Source of the DNA: Dyadobacter sp. 50-39
Lineage (GTDB): Bacteria; Bacteroidota; Bacteroidia; Cytophagales; Spirosomataceae
Length of the DNA: 64,000 nt
Direction of reading: 5' to 3'
Assembly: GCA_001898145.1 (NCBI GenBank)
Contig: MKSR01000010.1
Location: 124,001 to 188,000 of the forward strand
In this document: positions 8,685-18,524 of the stretch, in pieces
Layout of the letters: every line of letters starts with the position of its first letter
Numbering within the stretch: position 1 is the first letter of the stretch
Translations under genes and position numbers: made by a program
Notes under the pieces: generated by a model
Told to the model about the DNA's origin: nothing
The model's database searches: none
Seen by the model: the letters and a program-made list of their open reading frames with translations, nothing else

Positions 8685-10631
8685 TTACATTTTTTTGGTA
8701 AAATCCTCCCGTTTGATGCCCAGCTTCGCCATTCTGGCTTCCAGCGTGGTAGGCTTGATATTCAGCATTTCGGCCGCCCCTTGCGAGCCCCGGATGATGC
8801 CCTTAGCCTTGATGAGAATGGAGGTGATGTAGTCCCGCTCGGTCTCGTTTTGAATATGCTTCACATCGCCCAGCGTTTCGATGGCCGGTTTCCCGGACGA
8901 TGGCTGCGAGCTGCCCGGCAATGCGCGTTTGAGTTCGAGCCAGGAATTTCCGTTGTTGAGGATCACGGCCTGCTCGATCACATTCACCAGTTCACGGATA
9001 TTGCCCGGCCAGTCATAACCTTGCATTTCTTGCAGCATCGCGCCCCCGATCCCATGAAATGCCTTTCCGAACTCCTTGCAAAACTTGTCGGCAAAATACG
9101 TAGCCAATGCCTCGATATCGCTTTTCCGCTCGCGTAAGGCGGGCAGGGAAATGGGGAAAGCATTGAGGCGATAGTAGAGGTCCAGCCGGAAGGAACCGTT
9201 GGCTACCTCCTTTTCCAGGTTCCGGTTGGTGGCCGCAACAATACGTACGTTCACTTTTTTAGTTGCGCTGCTGCCTACGTATTCGAATTCCTTTTCCTGC
9301 AAAATGCGCAGCAATTTAACCTGCATTTCCAAGGGTAGCTCGCCAATTTCATCCAGGAAAATGGTCCCGCCATCCGCCTGCTCGAACTTACCCTTTCTTT
9401 TTTCGCTGGCGCCCGTAAATGCGCCTTTTTCATGGCCAAACAGCTCCGATTCAATCAGTTGTGCCGGAATAGCCGCGCAATTCACTTTCACAAACGGCTT
9501 ATCTTTTCTTGGGGACAGCGCGTGAATGGATAAGGCGATATTCTCCTTGCCCGTACCACTTTCACCCAATATCAGCACCGAAGTATTGTAGGGCGCAACC
9601 TGCATGGTCTGGTCCAGGGCGGTCAGCAAAAGGGGGTGCCTGCCAACAATGCCTTTGAATCCGGGCGCAAAAACTTCATCTGCAGGGGTTTCCGTGCGGG
9701 GTCTTCGCGCAGCCGCCGGATCGCCGGCCGCCAGACTGCCGGCCATGTATGCCCCTACCCTTTCCAGCAATGCAGTGTGCTGTCTGTGGTACACCCCTTC
9801 CCTACGATTTAAAAAGATGTAATTCACCTGCGCCCCCCGGCCAGTTGCAACCGGGAAAGCGAGATAGGAATGCAGTTTGAAAGAATCCAGGTATAATTTG
9901 GGCAAAGATGCGGCATTGCTGTCGGGCATCGGCGAGCTGCTGTTGTAGATCGCAGGATTCGTGAAAGGCACGCTGCTATCCATTGCCGTGGTGACGACTG
10001 CTTCTTTCAAGCCGGAAACGGTAGTCAGTTGCTGCTTGCCTATCACCTGATATTCATCGAACCCGACCCGTAGATATGCCCTATGCCCGGAATGCACGGC
10101 ATTACCAGGCCAGCTCGCGCAAGCGATCAGGTCGAACGGGATATGGGGCTGTAAAAGCCTGGCCATTTTTAACAGTTTTTCTGCGGGATCACTGGAAGTG
10201 CCTTGCAGTTCCTTCAATTGCTTTTCCAGCAGCCCTTCCTGCTTCAATCTCGATTCGACCACGTGCTTGTGCCGGTACAATGCAATGTCGATCGCAACCA
10301 GCAAGTCGCGCTTCCTGAACGGCTTCACGATAAACCCGTATGGATCGGTCCGTTTGGCGGCTTCCAATGTCTCCTGGTCGGAATTGGCGGATATGTACAC
10401 AAACGCCAGGCTTTCCGCCCGCAGCTTTCTGGCAAGGTCGATCCCCGACCTTTTCCCGTCGAGCCTGATATCCAGCAGGACGAGATCGGGCCGGATGCTT
10501 AGTAAAAGCGCATCGGCTTCCTCGGCCGAGGCCGCCACGCCGCACACCTCATAGCCAGCCTGCGTTAAAATGATCCTTAAATCGTTGGCCACAATGAACT
10601 CGTCCTCTACAATGAGCATTTTATACCGCAT
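8685..10631 (-). CDS. sigma54-dependent response regulator (REC-GAF-AAA+-HTH)
   Basis: A 648-residue enhancer-binding protein. The receiver domain covers residues 1-120, with the acidic pair E9/D10, phospho-acceptor D54 in LVLLDIRLDG and K103 in VKPF. A GAF-like domain follows (about 150-310), matching the VYHRQHTALLERVGAYMAGSL end. The AAA+ domain has Walker A GESGTGKE (about 355), the sigma54-contact loop GAFTGA (about 404) and DEIGELP, then a Fis-type helix-turn-helix at the end. It activates RpoN promoters after phosphorylation. Kinase partners may be the HisKA_2 proteins at 15953-21202. Neighbouring hydrolase genes on the same strand are candidate targets. No perfect -24/-12 site was found nearby. 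Confidence 0.93.
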   Translation of the reverse strand: MRYKMLIVEDEFIVANDLRIILTQAGYEVCGVAASAEEADALLLSIRPDLVLLDIRLDGKRSGIDLARKLRAESLAFVYISANSDQETLEAAKRTDPYGFIVKPFRKRDLLVAIDIALYRHKHVVESRLKQEGLLEKQLKELQGTSSDPAEKLLKMARLLQPHIPFDLIACASWPGNAVHSGHRAYLRVGFDEYQVIGKQQLTTVSGLKEAVVTTAMDSSVPFTNPAIYNSSSPMPDSNAASLPKLYLDSFKLHSYLAFPVATGRGAQVNYIFLNRREGVYHRQHTALLERVGAYMAGSLAAGDPAAARRPRTETPADEVFAPGFKGIVGRHPLLLTALDQTMQVAPYNTSVLILGESGTGKENIALSIHALSPRKDKPFVKVNCAAIPAQLIESELFGHEKGAFTGASEKRKGKFEQADGGTIFLDEIGELPLEMQVKLLRILQEKEFEYVGSSATKKVNVRIVAATNRNLEKEVANGSFRLDLYYRLNAFPISLPALRERKSDIEALATYFADKFCKEFGKAFHGIGGAMLQEMQGYDWPGNIRELVNVIEQAVILNNGNSWLELKRALPGSSQPSSGKPAIETLGDVKHIQNETERDYITSILIKAKGIIRGSQGAAEMLNIKPTTLEARMAKLGIKREDFTKKM

Positions 10632-10736
10632 ACGACGCCTGCATTAAATTAAGATGTGGGTCCAAATAAAAGGGCAAAATGCATTTTTTCAAAATGCCCC
10701 AACATCCTGCATGAGCTTATGAACTGTCTGAAAACG

Positions 10737-10762
10737 CGAAAAAGCGGCGATAAATCGCCGCT
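10737..10762 (-). terminator. intrinsic terminator of the dehalogenase-like gene
   Basis: AGCGGCGA and TCGCCGCT form a stem around TAAA (10743-10762), followed on the minus strand by a TTTTT run. It separates the hydrolase gene (ending 10818) from the regulator gene (starting 10631). Confidence 0.75.
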
Positions 10763-10817
10763 GTAACCAGGTATTTCCACCCGTACCGTCAATCCGGAGC
10801 ACCTGCCGGCAATGTCA

Positions 10818-11678
10818 TTACACTTTCCGGCCCAGGAAATCCCTGATCTTGTCTGCAATCTCCTCGCCCATGCTTTCCAGTGCGAAATGGCCCGCATCGA
10901 ACAAATGGTATTCCAGATCTTTGACGTCCTTCTTGTAAGCCTCCGCCCCGCCAACCGGGAAGATGTAGTCATTTTTTCCGTAGACGATCAGCATGGGCGG
11001 GTTGCTTTCACGCAGATATTGCTGCCATTTCGGGTATAGGACCACGTTGGTTTGATAATCATAAAACATATCCAGCTGGATCTGGCCGTTTTCTTCGCGT
11101 TCCAGATGCCGCAAATCCACTTCCCAGTTGTCGGGACTTACCACCGCCGGATCGGGCACTCCGTGGGTGTATTGCCATTTCAAACCATCGGGCGAGTGGA
11201 ATCCCCTCAGTTTATCTTCGGAAACCTCGTCGTTCCGGTCGACCCAATACGCTTTAATGGGATCCCAGAAAGTTTCCAGCCCTTCTTCATAGGCGCAGCC
11301 GTTCTGGACGACGAGCGTCTGAACCCGATCGGGGTTAGCGGCGGCGATTCTCCAACCCACCGGTGCACCGTAATCCATCAGATACAAGCTGAATTTGCAG
11401 ATACCCAACTCGTCGAGCAATGCCTGTACGATCTTTGAGTAGTTCTCGAATGTGTAGGAAAATTCTGCGATCGGCGGCTGCTCGCTCCGCCCATAGCCCG
11501 GGTAATCGGGCGCGATCAGGCGGAACCGGTCGGACAGATTGGTGATCAGGTTCCGGAACATGTGCGACGACGACGGGTAGCCATGCAGCAGGACCAGGAC
11601 CGGAGCATCTTGCGGGCCGGCCTCACGGTAAAAGATATTCACGCCATTGATCTTGATGTACTGGTGTTTGGTCTTCAT
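10818..11678 (-). CDS. alpha/beta hydrolase, haloalkane dehalogenase/epoxide hydrolase-like (paralogue of 3437-4303)
   Basis: I chose ATG at 11678 (MKTKHQYIKINGVNIFYREAG), giving 286 residues, the same length as the paralogue at 3437-4303. The frame stays open 80 codons further up, but that stretch lacks domain features. Motifs: HGYPSSSHMFRN, aspartate nucleophile elbow MDYGAP, acid region YGKNDYIFP and histidine in GHFALESMG. It ends in the terminator at 10737-10762. The 280 bases upstream to the porin gene hold no other gene. The substrate is unknown. The aspartate elbow points to hydrolysis of C-halogen, epoxide or similar bonds. Confidence 0.87.
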   Translation of the reverse strand: MKTKHQYIKINGVNIFYREAGPQDAPVLVLLHGYPSSSHMFRNLITNLSDRFRLIAPDYPGYGRSEQPPIAEFSYTFENYSKIVQALLDELGICKFSLYLMDYGAPVGWRIAAANPDRVQTLVVQNGCAYEEGLETFWDPIKAYWVDRNDEVSEDKLRGFHSPDGLKWQYTHGVPDPAVVSPDNWEVDLRHLEREENGQIQLDMFYDYQTNVVLYPKWQQYLRESNPPMLIVYGKNDYIFPVGGAEAYKKDVKDLEYHLFDAGHFALESMGEEIADKIRDFLGRKV

Positions 11679-11957
11679 TGTGATTGATTGATAATTGGTG
11701 AGGTAAGAGTAAGATGTGGAAGCCTGCGCGCCGGGTGGATTCAGGTTTTCCTCGTTCCACAATGTGTCGCCGCACTCGTCGCTGGCGAATTGCGCGTCGC
11801 TGAACTGGTCTATCGGGTTCATAGTTTTGAATGGGTTAAAAGGTTTGTAAAATGAAGGGTAAAATGACATTGGGGAAGTTTGTTGGACAAAATTAGGCAG
11901 GCTGCAAAACCTAGCCAATGTGCGTAATACCGGCCTTGCTGTACATATCGCAGGTGC

Positions 11958-13358
11958 TCAGTATTTAATGGCGGCAGTGAAACCCGCCATGTAAATCGGC
12001 TTACCGAGACCAGCCCGTTGCAGGAACGTCCCCGTATCGAACCAGGTGAATTCCAGTTTCAGGTCCAGGAAGCGGTTCGGCTCGATGCCAATGTCGGTAC
12101 CCAGCTGCCTGCCAATGGATTTGGAATGGATGCCCAGTCCGTTGTGAATCAATGCGCCATTCACTGCATATAACCCGTCGTGCCGGCTCATGCGCCAGAA
12201 TACGTCGTAATCGACCGACCATGTAATGTGCCGCGGCAGCCCCAGCTGAAAATAAGGATGGACGTCTGTCAGGTTATATGGGCCGATGAGCGAAGCCAGG
12301 CCAAAGTAAGCCCCTCTCGGGTATAAGGGATTAAACGTGTTGAGCAGCCCATCGCCGTGCCGCTTGTCGCCGCTGACGAGCTCCGATTTTATTCCTAAAA
12401 CCGGTGTTAACCGATTTACATTTAGCCGGTAAGATGCATTCATCGAAACAGTCCAGGCACGGATATGTGCGGCGGCTAGTCGCCCGAACTGGTACACCGC
12501 TTCGACGTCCGCCGAGACACGGTTATTGCTTTTCCAGATCCGGGTACCCACGGAATGCCTTTGCTCGCGGCCTGCTTCGTCTACAAAAGTGCCATCCTTG
12601 CGCACACCCAGGTAATAAAGGTCCAACCCCGGAAACCGACTGAGGGGTGGAATCACAATGTAACTGCCCCAAAGCCGACTGGAACCGTCCCAGAGGCGCT
12701 CGTCGAAAATCTGGTTCCGGGCATTTACATAAGTTGCGTAAAATGCATCGGCCCGTACATACTCCCGCGTGAATACGACCCTGGCCGCGTCGAACGCCTG
12801 GCGACTGTTTGGCCCCTCGCGCACGGAGATCAGGCGTTGTGAACCATAGCTAAGCTCCTGCCTTCCGATCCGCAAGAGCAGCCCCTTACTCTTTTTGGCA
12901 GACAGGTCGAAATCCATCATCAGTTGGTGGATATCCAGGGGGTTTTCGTCTACCGGGCTTGCGGCGGCGCTCATTCCGGCTGCCATACTGCTTTGCAATT
13001 GGGTAAAAAATCGCACGCGCCCGCCCAGGTGGAAGTCGGCTTGGGTAAGGAACCGGCTCAGGACAAACCCGTCCGGGTCGTTCGGCTCGGCGCCCCAGCC
13101 CGGATTTTTATACCAAAAATACTGGTAGCGTACCTCGCCGCCGACGGACAGATACGATCGCCTGTGACCCAATGGCAAATGCTTGATCCTGGGGTACAAT
13201 CCCGCGGAAGAGTCCGCACTGAGGCTGCCGTAATCCTCTTCATACCGCAGCGTTTTGAACCCGGTTTCCTGCCCGGAACAAAAGCCGGTTCCCGCGACCA
13301 GGATCGCCACGAGGCACCAGGCCCTGCGGTGCCGGTTACTCAGCCTGATAGCCGCCAT
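11958..13358 (-). CDS. outer-membrane porin of the alginate-export type
   Basis: The start at 13358 gives MAAIRLSNRHRRAW plus a hydrophobic signal segment ending near FCSGQ, and about 466 residues. The protein is rich in alternating beta-strands with aromatic girdles (RSYLSVGGEVRYQYFWYKN, LLLRIGRQELSYGSQRL) and ends in an aromatic-terminated strand (AGFTAAIKY), as in 18-stranded Alginate_exp porins. GRQELSYGSQRL is characteristic of the family. Its start lies inside the 3' end of the amidohydrolase gene (23-base overlap), so translation is probably coupled. It could let the substrate or product of the exported hydrolases cross the outer membrane. Confidence 0.88.
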   Translation of the reverse strand: MAAIRLSNRHRRAWCLVAILVAGTGFCSGQETGFKTLRYEEDYGSLSADSSAGLYPRIKHLPLGHRRSYLSVGGEVRYQYFWYKNPGWGAEPNDPDGFVLSRFLTQADFHLGGRVRFFTQLQSSMAAGMSAAASPVDENPLDIHQLMMDFDLSAKKSKGLLLRIGRQELSYGSQRLISVREGPNSRQAFDAARVVFTREYVRADAFYATYVNARNQIFDERLWDGSSRLWGSYIVIPPLSRFPGLDLYYLGVRKDGTFVDEAGREQRHSVGTRIWKSNNRVSADVEAVYQFGRLAAAHIRAWTVSMNASYRLNVNRLTPVLGIKSELVSGDKRHGDGLLNTFNPLYPRGAYFGLASLIGPYNLTDVHPYFQLGLPRHITWSVDYDVFWRMSRHDGLYAVNGALIHNGLGIHSKSIGRQLGTDIGIEPNRFLDLKLEFTWFDTGTFLQRAGLGKPIYMAGFTAAIKY

Positions 13359-15111
13359 AATGCTTAACCGGGCTCCATTCGGGGATGACGGGCAGCTTTT
13401 GCGGCCCAATGGAGGTAAATGGTCCATCAGCCCAAACGATCTTGCCATCCAGGATCGTCAGGTGGGAAGTAGTGGAATCGATATGCGCTTCGGGTATTGA
13501 AAAATAATCCTGGCTGAGCAGCACCAGGTCCGCCTCGGCTCCTGGACGGATGACGCCTTTCGACTCTTCTTTCAGGAGGGCGTACCCACCGGAGGTCAAT
13601 AAACGTAACGCCGTAAAGCGATCGATGACGTTGGCCTGATCCGTGATTTGAATGCCGCCGACGGTTTTGCCGGTAACCAGCCATTGCAAGGCAACCCAGG
13701 GGTTGTACGACGCGACGCGGGTTCCGTCCGTACCCAGGCCGACGGGCAGGCCTATTTCGAGCATTTTCTTTACCGGCGGCGCTGCCGACGCCGCTTGCTT
13801 CCCGTAGCGTTTTACAAACAGCTCACCCTGGTAGGCCAGGCGGTGCTGGATCGCGATGCCGCCTCCCAATGCCTTGATGCGACGCATGTTCGCTTCGCTG
13901 ACGGTCTCGGCGTGATCGAAAAACCAGGGAGTTCCGTCGATCGGAACCTGCTTGCTTATCTGCTCGATCACATCCAGGTCTTTTGAAATACTTTCGTCGT
14001 AGGTAGCATGGAGCCGGAAGGGCCATTTGTTTTTCAGCAGCAGCTCGATCACCGGGGCGAGTTGCCCCGCCATGGTAGGCGCTAAGTCGGGACGAGGAAA
14101 AAGGAAGTTTTCGAAATCCGCCGCTTCCGCCACCAGGTTTTCACCCCCGCCGGCGACACCATAGCCGGCTCCGCCCGCATGCGCCGAATGCCCGTGGCCT
14201 ACGTCGGCCATCCCGGTCCACCGTGTGTAGTCGGCCAGTTCCGTGCCCTTCTTTTGTGCAAAAAGGAAATGCGGAAGCCGCACGGTGAGCAACCCTTTCC
14301 CGTGCAACGAATCGGTAACCGCATAATCATCCGGGAAATTCTGAAACCCTCCGCCGGCATCCATCACCGCCGTAACGCCCAGCCGGTTGAGTTCAGACAT
14401 AAACTGAATAGTCGAATTGATCTTTTCTTCGGGGGTAAGCTCAGGAAGCTTGGCCAAAGTCGCGTAAAGGATGAATGCATTAGGCTCGGCCACGAGTAAG
14501 CCCGTCGGGTTTCCGTTTTCGTCCTTTTCAATCAGGCCGGCCTGCGGATTGGGCGTCTCCGCGCTGATGTTCAGGGCTGCCAATGCGGCTTTATTGAGCC
14601 ACGCCTTTCCGTAGAGGTACAAAATGAACGTCGGCACGTCGCCGGTGGCTTCGTTTATTTCGGCCAGGGTGGGCAGCCTTTTTTCTGCAAACTGGTACTC
14701 GTTCCATCCACCCACCACCCGCACCCATTGGCCCGGTGGTGTGCGCTGCGCCTGCTCACGAAGCATTTCGAGAGCCCTTTTCAGCGTTTTTACGCCGTCC
14801 CATCGCAATTCCGCATTGTAAAACCTGCCCCCCCGAATGACGTGCAAGTGGCTGTCGAATAGCCCGGGAATGAGCGCCCGGCCGCCGGCGTCGATGATCC
14901 TGGTGTTTTTTGCTTTCGTTTTAAGCACCTGCGCATTGGTCCCGACAGCCAGTATTTTCCCGGAGGCAATAGCCACCGACTGGGCTGTTTGCCCGTCGGC
15001 CGCCATCGTGTACACCCTGGCATTGAAAACGATCAGGTCGGCCCGGCTTTGCCCGAAGCTACATGTAACGGTTCCAAAGAGGCAAATGGCGATGATTCTC
15101 AAAGACCACAT
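13336..15111 (-). CDS. exported amidohydrolase, YtcJ-like (amidohydrolase_3)
   Basis: About 591 residues. ATG at 15111 follows the upstream stop by 5 bases; an in-frame TTG at 15120 is an alternative. The signal peptide MWSLRIIAICLFGTVTCSFG is followed by ADLIVFNARVYTM and the metal-binding GLFDSHLHVIRGG. Later come a histidine in FRLHATYDES, a second in WFFDHAETVS and GLGTDGTRVASYNPW. These are the metal ligands and catalytic region of YtcJ-type metal-dependent amidohydrolases that cleave amide or related bonds. It stands between an exported isochorismatase-type enzyme and a porin in a tightly packed operon. Confidence 0.9.
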   Translation of the reverse strand: MWSLRIIAICLFGTVTCSFGQSRADLIVFNARVYTMAADGQTAQSVAIASGKILAVGTNAQVLKTKAKNTRIIDAGGRALIPGLFDSHLHVIRGGRFYNAELRWDGVKTLKRALEMLREQAQRTPPGQWVRVVGGWNEYQFAEKRLPTLAEINEATGDVPTFILYLYGKAWLNKAALAALNISAETPNPQAGLIEKDENGNPTGLLVAEPNAFILYATLAKLPELTPEEKINSTIQFMSELNRLGVTAVMDAGGGFQNFPDDYAVTDSLHGKGLLTVRLPHFLFAQKKGTELADYTRWTGMADVGHGHSAHAGGAGYGVAGGGENLVAEAADFENFLFPRPDLAPTMAGQLAPVIELLLKNKWPFRLHATYDESISKDLDVIEQISKQVPIDGTPWFFDHAETVSEANMRRIKALGGGIAIQHRLAYQGELFVKRYGKQAASAAPPVKKMLEIGLPVGLGTDGTRVASYNPWVALQWLVTGKTVGGIQITDQANVIDRFTALRLLTSGGYALLKEESKGVIRPGAEADLVLLSQDYFSIPEAHIDSTTSHLTILDGKIVWADGPFTSIGPQKLPVIPEWSPVKHYGGYQAE

Positions 15112-15116
15112 CCCGA

Positions 15117-15812
15117 TCAATGCTTGATCATTTCCCTCGAATACTGTATTCCGATGCCGTAAGCGCCGCCGTAGTCACGAAACAGGTCGGTCACCGCATT
15201 GTAGGTAGCGCTGCGGCCCCAGTCGCGCTGCAGTTCGAGTACGTACTGCATGGAGGTCATTGTAATTGCCCCGGCTTTGATCATGCGGTGAACCGCCATC
15301 TGATGTGCTTCGTCGCTCGCGTCACCGCAGGCGTCAGTGATCACATACACCTGGTAACCGTCCTGGATAGCCGAAAGCACCGGCCCGAGGATACAAACGC
15401 TCGTCCATAGCCCGGCAAAAACAATTTTCTTTTTACCCTTTGCTACAATGGCCTTATAGGTAGGGGCATCTTCCCAGGGATTCATGGTAGTGCGATCGAG
15501 GTAGCCGGATGATGCCGGAGGATAAGCTGCGAGAAGTTCGGGAAAAACGGGACCGCTAAAACTTTTCTCGGCGACGGTAGTGATTACAGTGGGTACTTTA
15601 AAAATCTTAGATCCCCCCGCAATGAGGGCAACATTCGTCCTCAGCTGCTCGATGGTAATATTTTTGACGGGAAAGGCCATTTGACTCTCGTGGTCGACCA
15701 GTACCAGCGCATGGTCATCCGGGGTCAGCAGAGACGCCGCAGGCTTTTGTGCAAACGTGTTGAAGCAGATGCCCGCTGTGAATGCGAACAAAAAAGCGAT
15801 TCGTTTTTTCAT
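15117..15812 (-). CDS. exported isochorismatase-family cysteine hydrolase (YcaC-like)
   Basis: Start chosen at 15812 (MKKRIAFLFAFTAGICFNTFA), which gives a clean signal peptide; the frame remains open 13 codons further. About 231 residues. LVLVDHESQMAFPV carries the catalytic Asp, GKKKIVFAGLWTSVCILGPV carries the catalytic Cys, and the Lys is in the preceding segment. YVITDACGDASDEAHQMA is typical of YcaC-like hydrolases. The presence of a signal peptide is unusual for this mostly cytoplasmic family. It is the first gene of the operon with the amidohydrolase and the porin. Confidence 0.88.
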   Translation of the reverse strand: MKKRIAFLFAFTAGICFNTFAQKPAASLLTPDDHALVLVDHESQMAFPVKNITIEQLRTNVALIAGGSKIFKVPTVITTVAEKSFSGPVFPELLAAYPPASSGYLDRTTMNPWEDAPTYKAIVAKGKKKIVFAGLWTSVCILGPVLSAIQDGYQVYVITDACGDASDEAHQMAVHRMIKAGAITMTSMQYVLELQRDWGRSATYNAVTDLFRDYGGAYGIGIQYSREMIKH

Positions 15813-15952
15813 TGTTTGGATATTAAGTGTTTGAAAAATTGCTTGGGACAAAAATCCCGCTGCCGGCCGCCATTTTCAATGTCCCAATCCCGGAAGGTGA
15901 TGTACACGGTAGCACAAGGGCCGTTACGGTTGCAAAAGTGCCGTTCACGTCG

Positions 15953-18433
15953 TCATTTACTGGCATTCAGGAATCTGACCGTCATGTGGACGCCACTTTT
16001 GTTCCCTATATTGAAAACGCCATTCAGCTGTTTGGTGAGCCCTGCTATCAATTGCAAACCGAGCGAGTTCTGCTGGTTTACATCCATTCCGGGCGGCAAT
16101 CCCACACCGTTGTCGCAGACTTCGAGCAGCAGGTGCTCGGGGCCGTCGTGCTTCAATACAATGCTAATCGTCCCTTTTTTCCGGTTCACAAATGCATACT
16201 TGAATGCATTGACGACACTTTCCGTCAAAATCAGACCCAGTGGAACAGCCTGTGAGACATCCAGGTCTATCGTTTCAACTTGCTGTTCGAGTACGATCCG
16301 CTTGCTGTCGTCAAAGCTCTCGCGCAGGTAGGCGATCAGGTCGCTGATATACTCGGTCATACCGACCATGGATGAGGTTTCGTCGCGATACAGCTTCTGG
16401 TGCAGCAGCGACATGGCGTGCACCCGCCTGAGGCTATCCTTCAATGCAAGCCGGGCGGCATCGTTCTGCACATACACCGATTGGGAATTCAGCAAGCTGA
16501 TCACCGTATGCAGATTATTCTTGACGCGGTCGTGCAGCTCGGTGATTAGCCATTCCTTCTCTTTCAGCAGCTTATCCTGCGCCGTGTTGAGCGTTTCCAG
16601 GAATGTATTTTTCTGGTCCAGTTCGCGTTGGTTTGCTTCCAACTGGTGATTGGTCCTGCGCTTCATGAGATAGCGGTTCAACAAAAGCAGTAAAATAATG
16701 GTGGTGAGCAGCAAACCGGCGATGGTGATGTTCCGCGCCCGGTGCGCCTGTTCGGTCCTGATGCGTTCAAGCTGGTTCTGACTGTTGAGGAGCATAATGC
16801 TTTTGTCCTTCTTTTCCAGTTCGTACTTCACCAGTAGTTCCTCGGCCCTTTTTCGCTGTTCGTAGCCAAATATCGAATCCATCGACTCGTAGCTCAGGGT
16901 CTGGTTCCGGATCGCATCCAGATACCGACCTTCCATCGAATCGATCTTATATAAATTGTAGTAGTAATTTTCTTTGGCATAAACATCAAATGTGGAAGCG
17001 AAATCATTCCCTTTTAAGAGCAACCGCCGCGCCTTTTCCGTCCTGCCGATGGTCCTGTAAAACTTTGAAATGCCGAGAAATGCAGCCGGGAACTCGTCGT
17101 AGATATGCTCGGCGGGAAACTTGTCGGCCATGTCCAGGAACGTCTGATATTCCGCTTTGGCCTTTTCAAAGTCCCGTACGTTTTCATAACTCATACCCAG
17201 CAGCAGCGCGAAATGCATTTGCTCGAAATACGATGAAGGCGGGTAGGTCCGGTATGTTTCGCCGAGCAGGTGCAGGGCTTCTTTGGCTTTGCCCGCACGA
17301 TTGAGCATGCCCACCTTCCCTATTACCGACCGGTACCAGAAAAGCCGGGTGTCCGGCGTCAGTTCGGCGAGGGCCTTGTCGTACCAGCGCATGGCCTCCT
17401 TGTATTTGAACAGGCGCTCATAAATCATTCCCCGGCGGGTGTAGAAGAAAGGAATGAATGTGGAGTCGGCGCGGGTAGCAAGGCAGGCGAAGCTTTTGTT
17501 GGAATAAAATAATGCATTTGTCAGCGCTCCTTTGCGGTAGTTCAGCCAGGATAGCGCGTCGAAGGGATATTGCTGATGGTGAAAATTCAGCTTGGCTTGC
17601 AGTTTCACGATCTCGCGGAGGAACACCTCTGCCGCGTCGTAACGCCTGGCCACGAAATTCTCGATATTAATCAGCGACAGCGCATCAATTTCCTTATCGA
17701 TCTTTTTATTGGATTTATAAATGGAGAGCGCCTTCTGAAACCGGGCGAGCCGCTGGGGATCGCCGTAATGCAGCACTTCTCCCGCGCTCATCAGCACCCT
17801 CGCGTGCGCCAATGCATTCCCCGAGCGGCGGGCGAGCGTCTCGGCCACACCGAATAGTTTCCGACTTTCGTCATGGTGCCCGTATTGATCGGTTAAATGC
17901 GCTTTGAGCAGGATATTTTCGAGCTTCCACGGCCCGGAGCCCTTCTCACTCAGGAGCATTGCTTCGTCGATGTACTTGCGTGCTTCGTTCAGATCGACCG
18001 GGTCGGCACGCGGTTTAAAGACGAAATATCCGCCCAGTTCGGTCAACAGCCGGAGCCGTTCCGCTCCACGGCGCGTGGCGAGAAGTGCCTTGGCGCCGCC
18101 GATATTTCCAGCGTTGATCAGCCTTGTACCTGCATGCTCTTTTCCATCGTAGTACCCTTCGTTATAAGGAAGCAGGCAACCCAGGCCATACACTTTGCGG
18201 GGAATGCTGATCGCAGAGTCCATGTCTATTTGCCCCTGACTGATCGTATGGATATATTGCGCCGTGATCCGGATCAGCAGCCGCTGCCTGGGAAGATCGT
18301 CGTAACCCGTGTTCTCCTGGCCGATGGCATGCGTGCAAATGGCGACTGCAAGAAAGAATAACCATACAGGGCCTCCGAATCTTTTTGCAAAAACCCGGGC
18401 ACAGATATCCTGTAAATAAGTAATATAGTGCAT
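15953..18433 (-). CDS. TPR-containing sensor histidine kinase, HisKA_2 type
   Basis: About 826 residues from ATG at 18433; a GTG at 18460 is an alternative. Domains in order: signal/anchor segment, about 500 residues of tetratricopeptide repeats in the periplasm, a membrane helix (NITIAGLLLTTIILLLLLNR), a coiled coil, the dimerisation/H-box ELHDRVKNNLHTVISLL, and an HATPase with ESVVNAFKYAF (N-box) and DNGVGLPPG (G1). The H-box has His-Asp-Arg where the divergent neighbour has His-His-Arg, so the usual second His is replaced by Asp. No response regulator is adjacent. It is transcribed in the same direction as the exported-hydrolase operon. Confidence 0.9.
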   Translation of the reverse strand: MHYITYLQDICARVFAKRFGGPVWLFFLAVAICTHAIGQENTGYDDLPRQRLLIRITAQYIHTISQGQIDMDSAISIPRKVYGLGCLLPYNEGYYDGKEHAGTRLINAGNIGGAKALLATRRGAERLRLLTELGGYFVFKPRADPVDLNEARKYIDEAMLLSEKGSGPWKLENILLKAHLTDQYGHHDESRKLFGVAETLARRSGNALAHARVLMSAGEVLHYGDPQRLARFQKALSIYKSNKKIDKEIDALSLINIENFVARRYDAAEVFLREIVKLQAKLNFHHQQYPFDALSWLNYRKGALTNALFYSNKSFACLATRADSTFIPFFYTRRGMIYERLFKYKEAMRWYDKALAELTPDTRLFWYRSVIGKVGMLNRAGKAKEALHLLGETYRTYPPSSYFEQMHFALLLGMSYENVRDFEKAKAEYQTFLDMADKFPAEHIYDEFPAAFLGISKFYRTIGRTEKARRLLLKGNDFASTFDVYAKENYYYNLYKIDSMEGRYLDAIRNQTLSYESMDSIFGYEQRKRAEELLVKYELEKKDKSIMLLNSQNQLERIRTEQAHRARNITIAGLLLTTIILLLLLNRYLMKRRTNHQLEANQRELDQKNTFLETLNTAQDKLLKEKEWLITELHDRVKNNLHTVISLLNSQSVYVQNDAARLALKDSLRRVHAMSLLHQKLYRDETSSMVGMTEYISDLIAYLRESFDDSKRIVLEQQVETIDLDVSQAVPLGLILTESVVNAFKYAFVNRKKGTISIVLKHDGPEHLLLEVCDNGVGLPPGMDVNQQNSLGLQLIAGLTKQLNGVFNIGNKSGVHMTVRFLNASK

Positions 18434-18524
18434 GGAACGGTTTGGGATTTCAGTCGGCACTTATTGATCTGGGCTAAATCTATCAAGTAAAACTGGTCCC
18501 TTGATGTGCATTGACCTACCCAGT

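Noticed and set aside
11904-11916. A GG...GC pattern resembling a sigma54 -24/-12 promoter on the minus strand before the hydrolase at 11678
   Set aside because: The spacing between GG and GC is 9 bases; sigma54 promoters need 10.
11679-11918. 80-codon extension of the hydrolase reading frame
   Set aside because: It has no domain character and the paralogue begins at the equivalent of 11678.
14179-14499. Long open frames on the strand opposite the amidohydrolase, porin and other GC-rich genes
   Set aside because: They are mirror frames of well-supported genes with no domain character of their own.
18434-18460. Upstream GTG start for the TPR kinase
   Set aside because: ATG at 18433 precedes the signal/anchor segment directly; the extension adds nothing.
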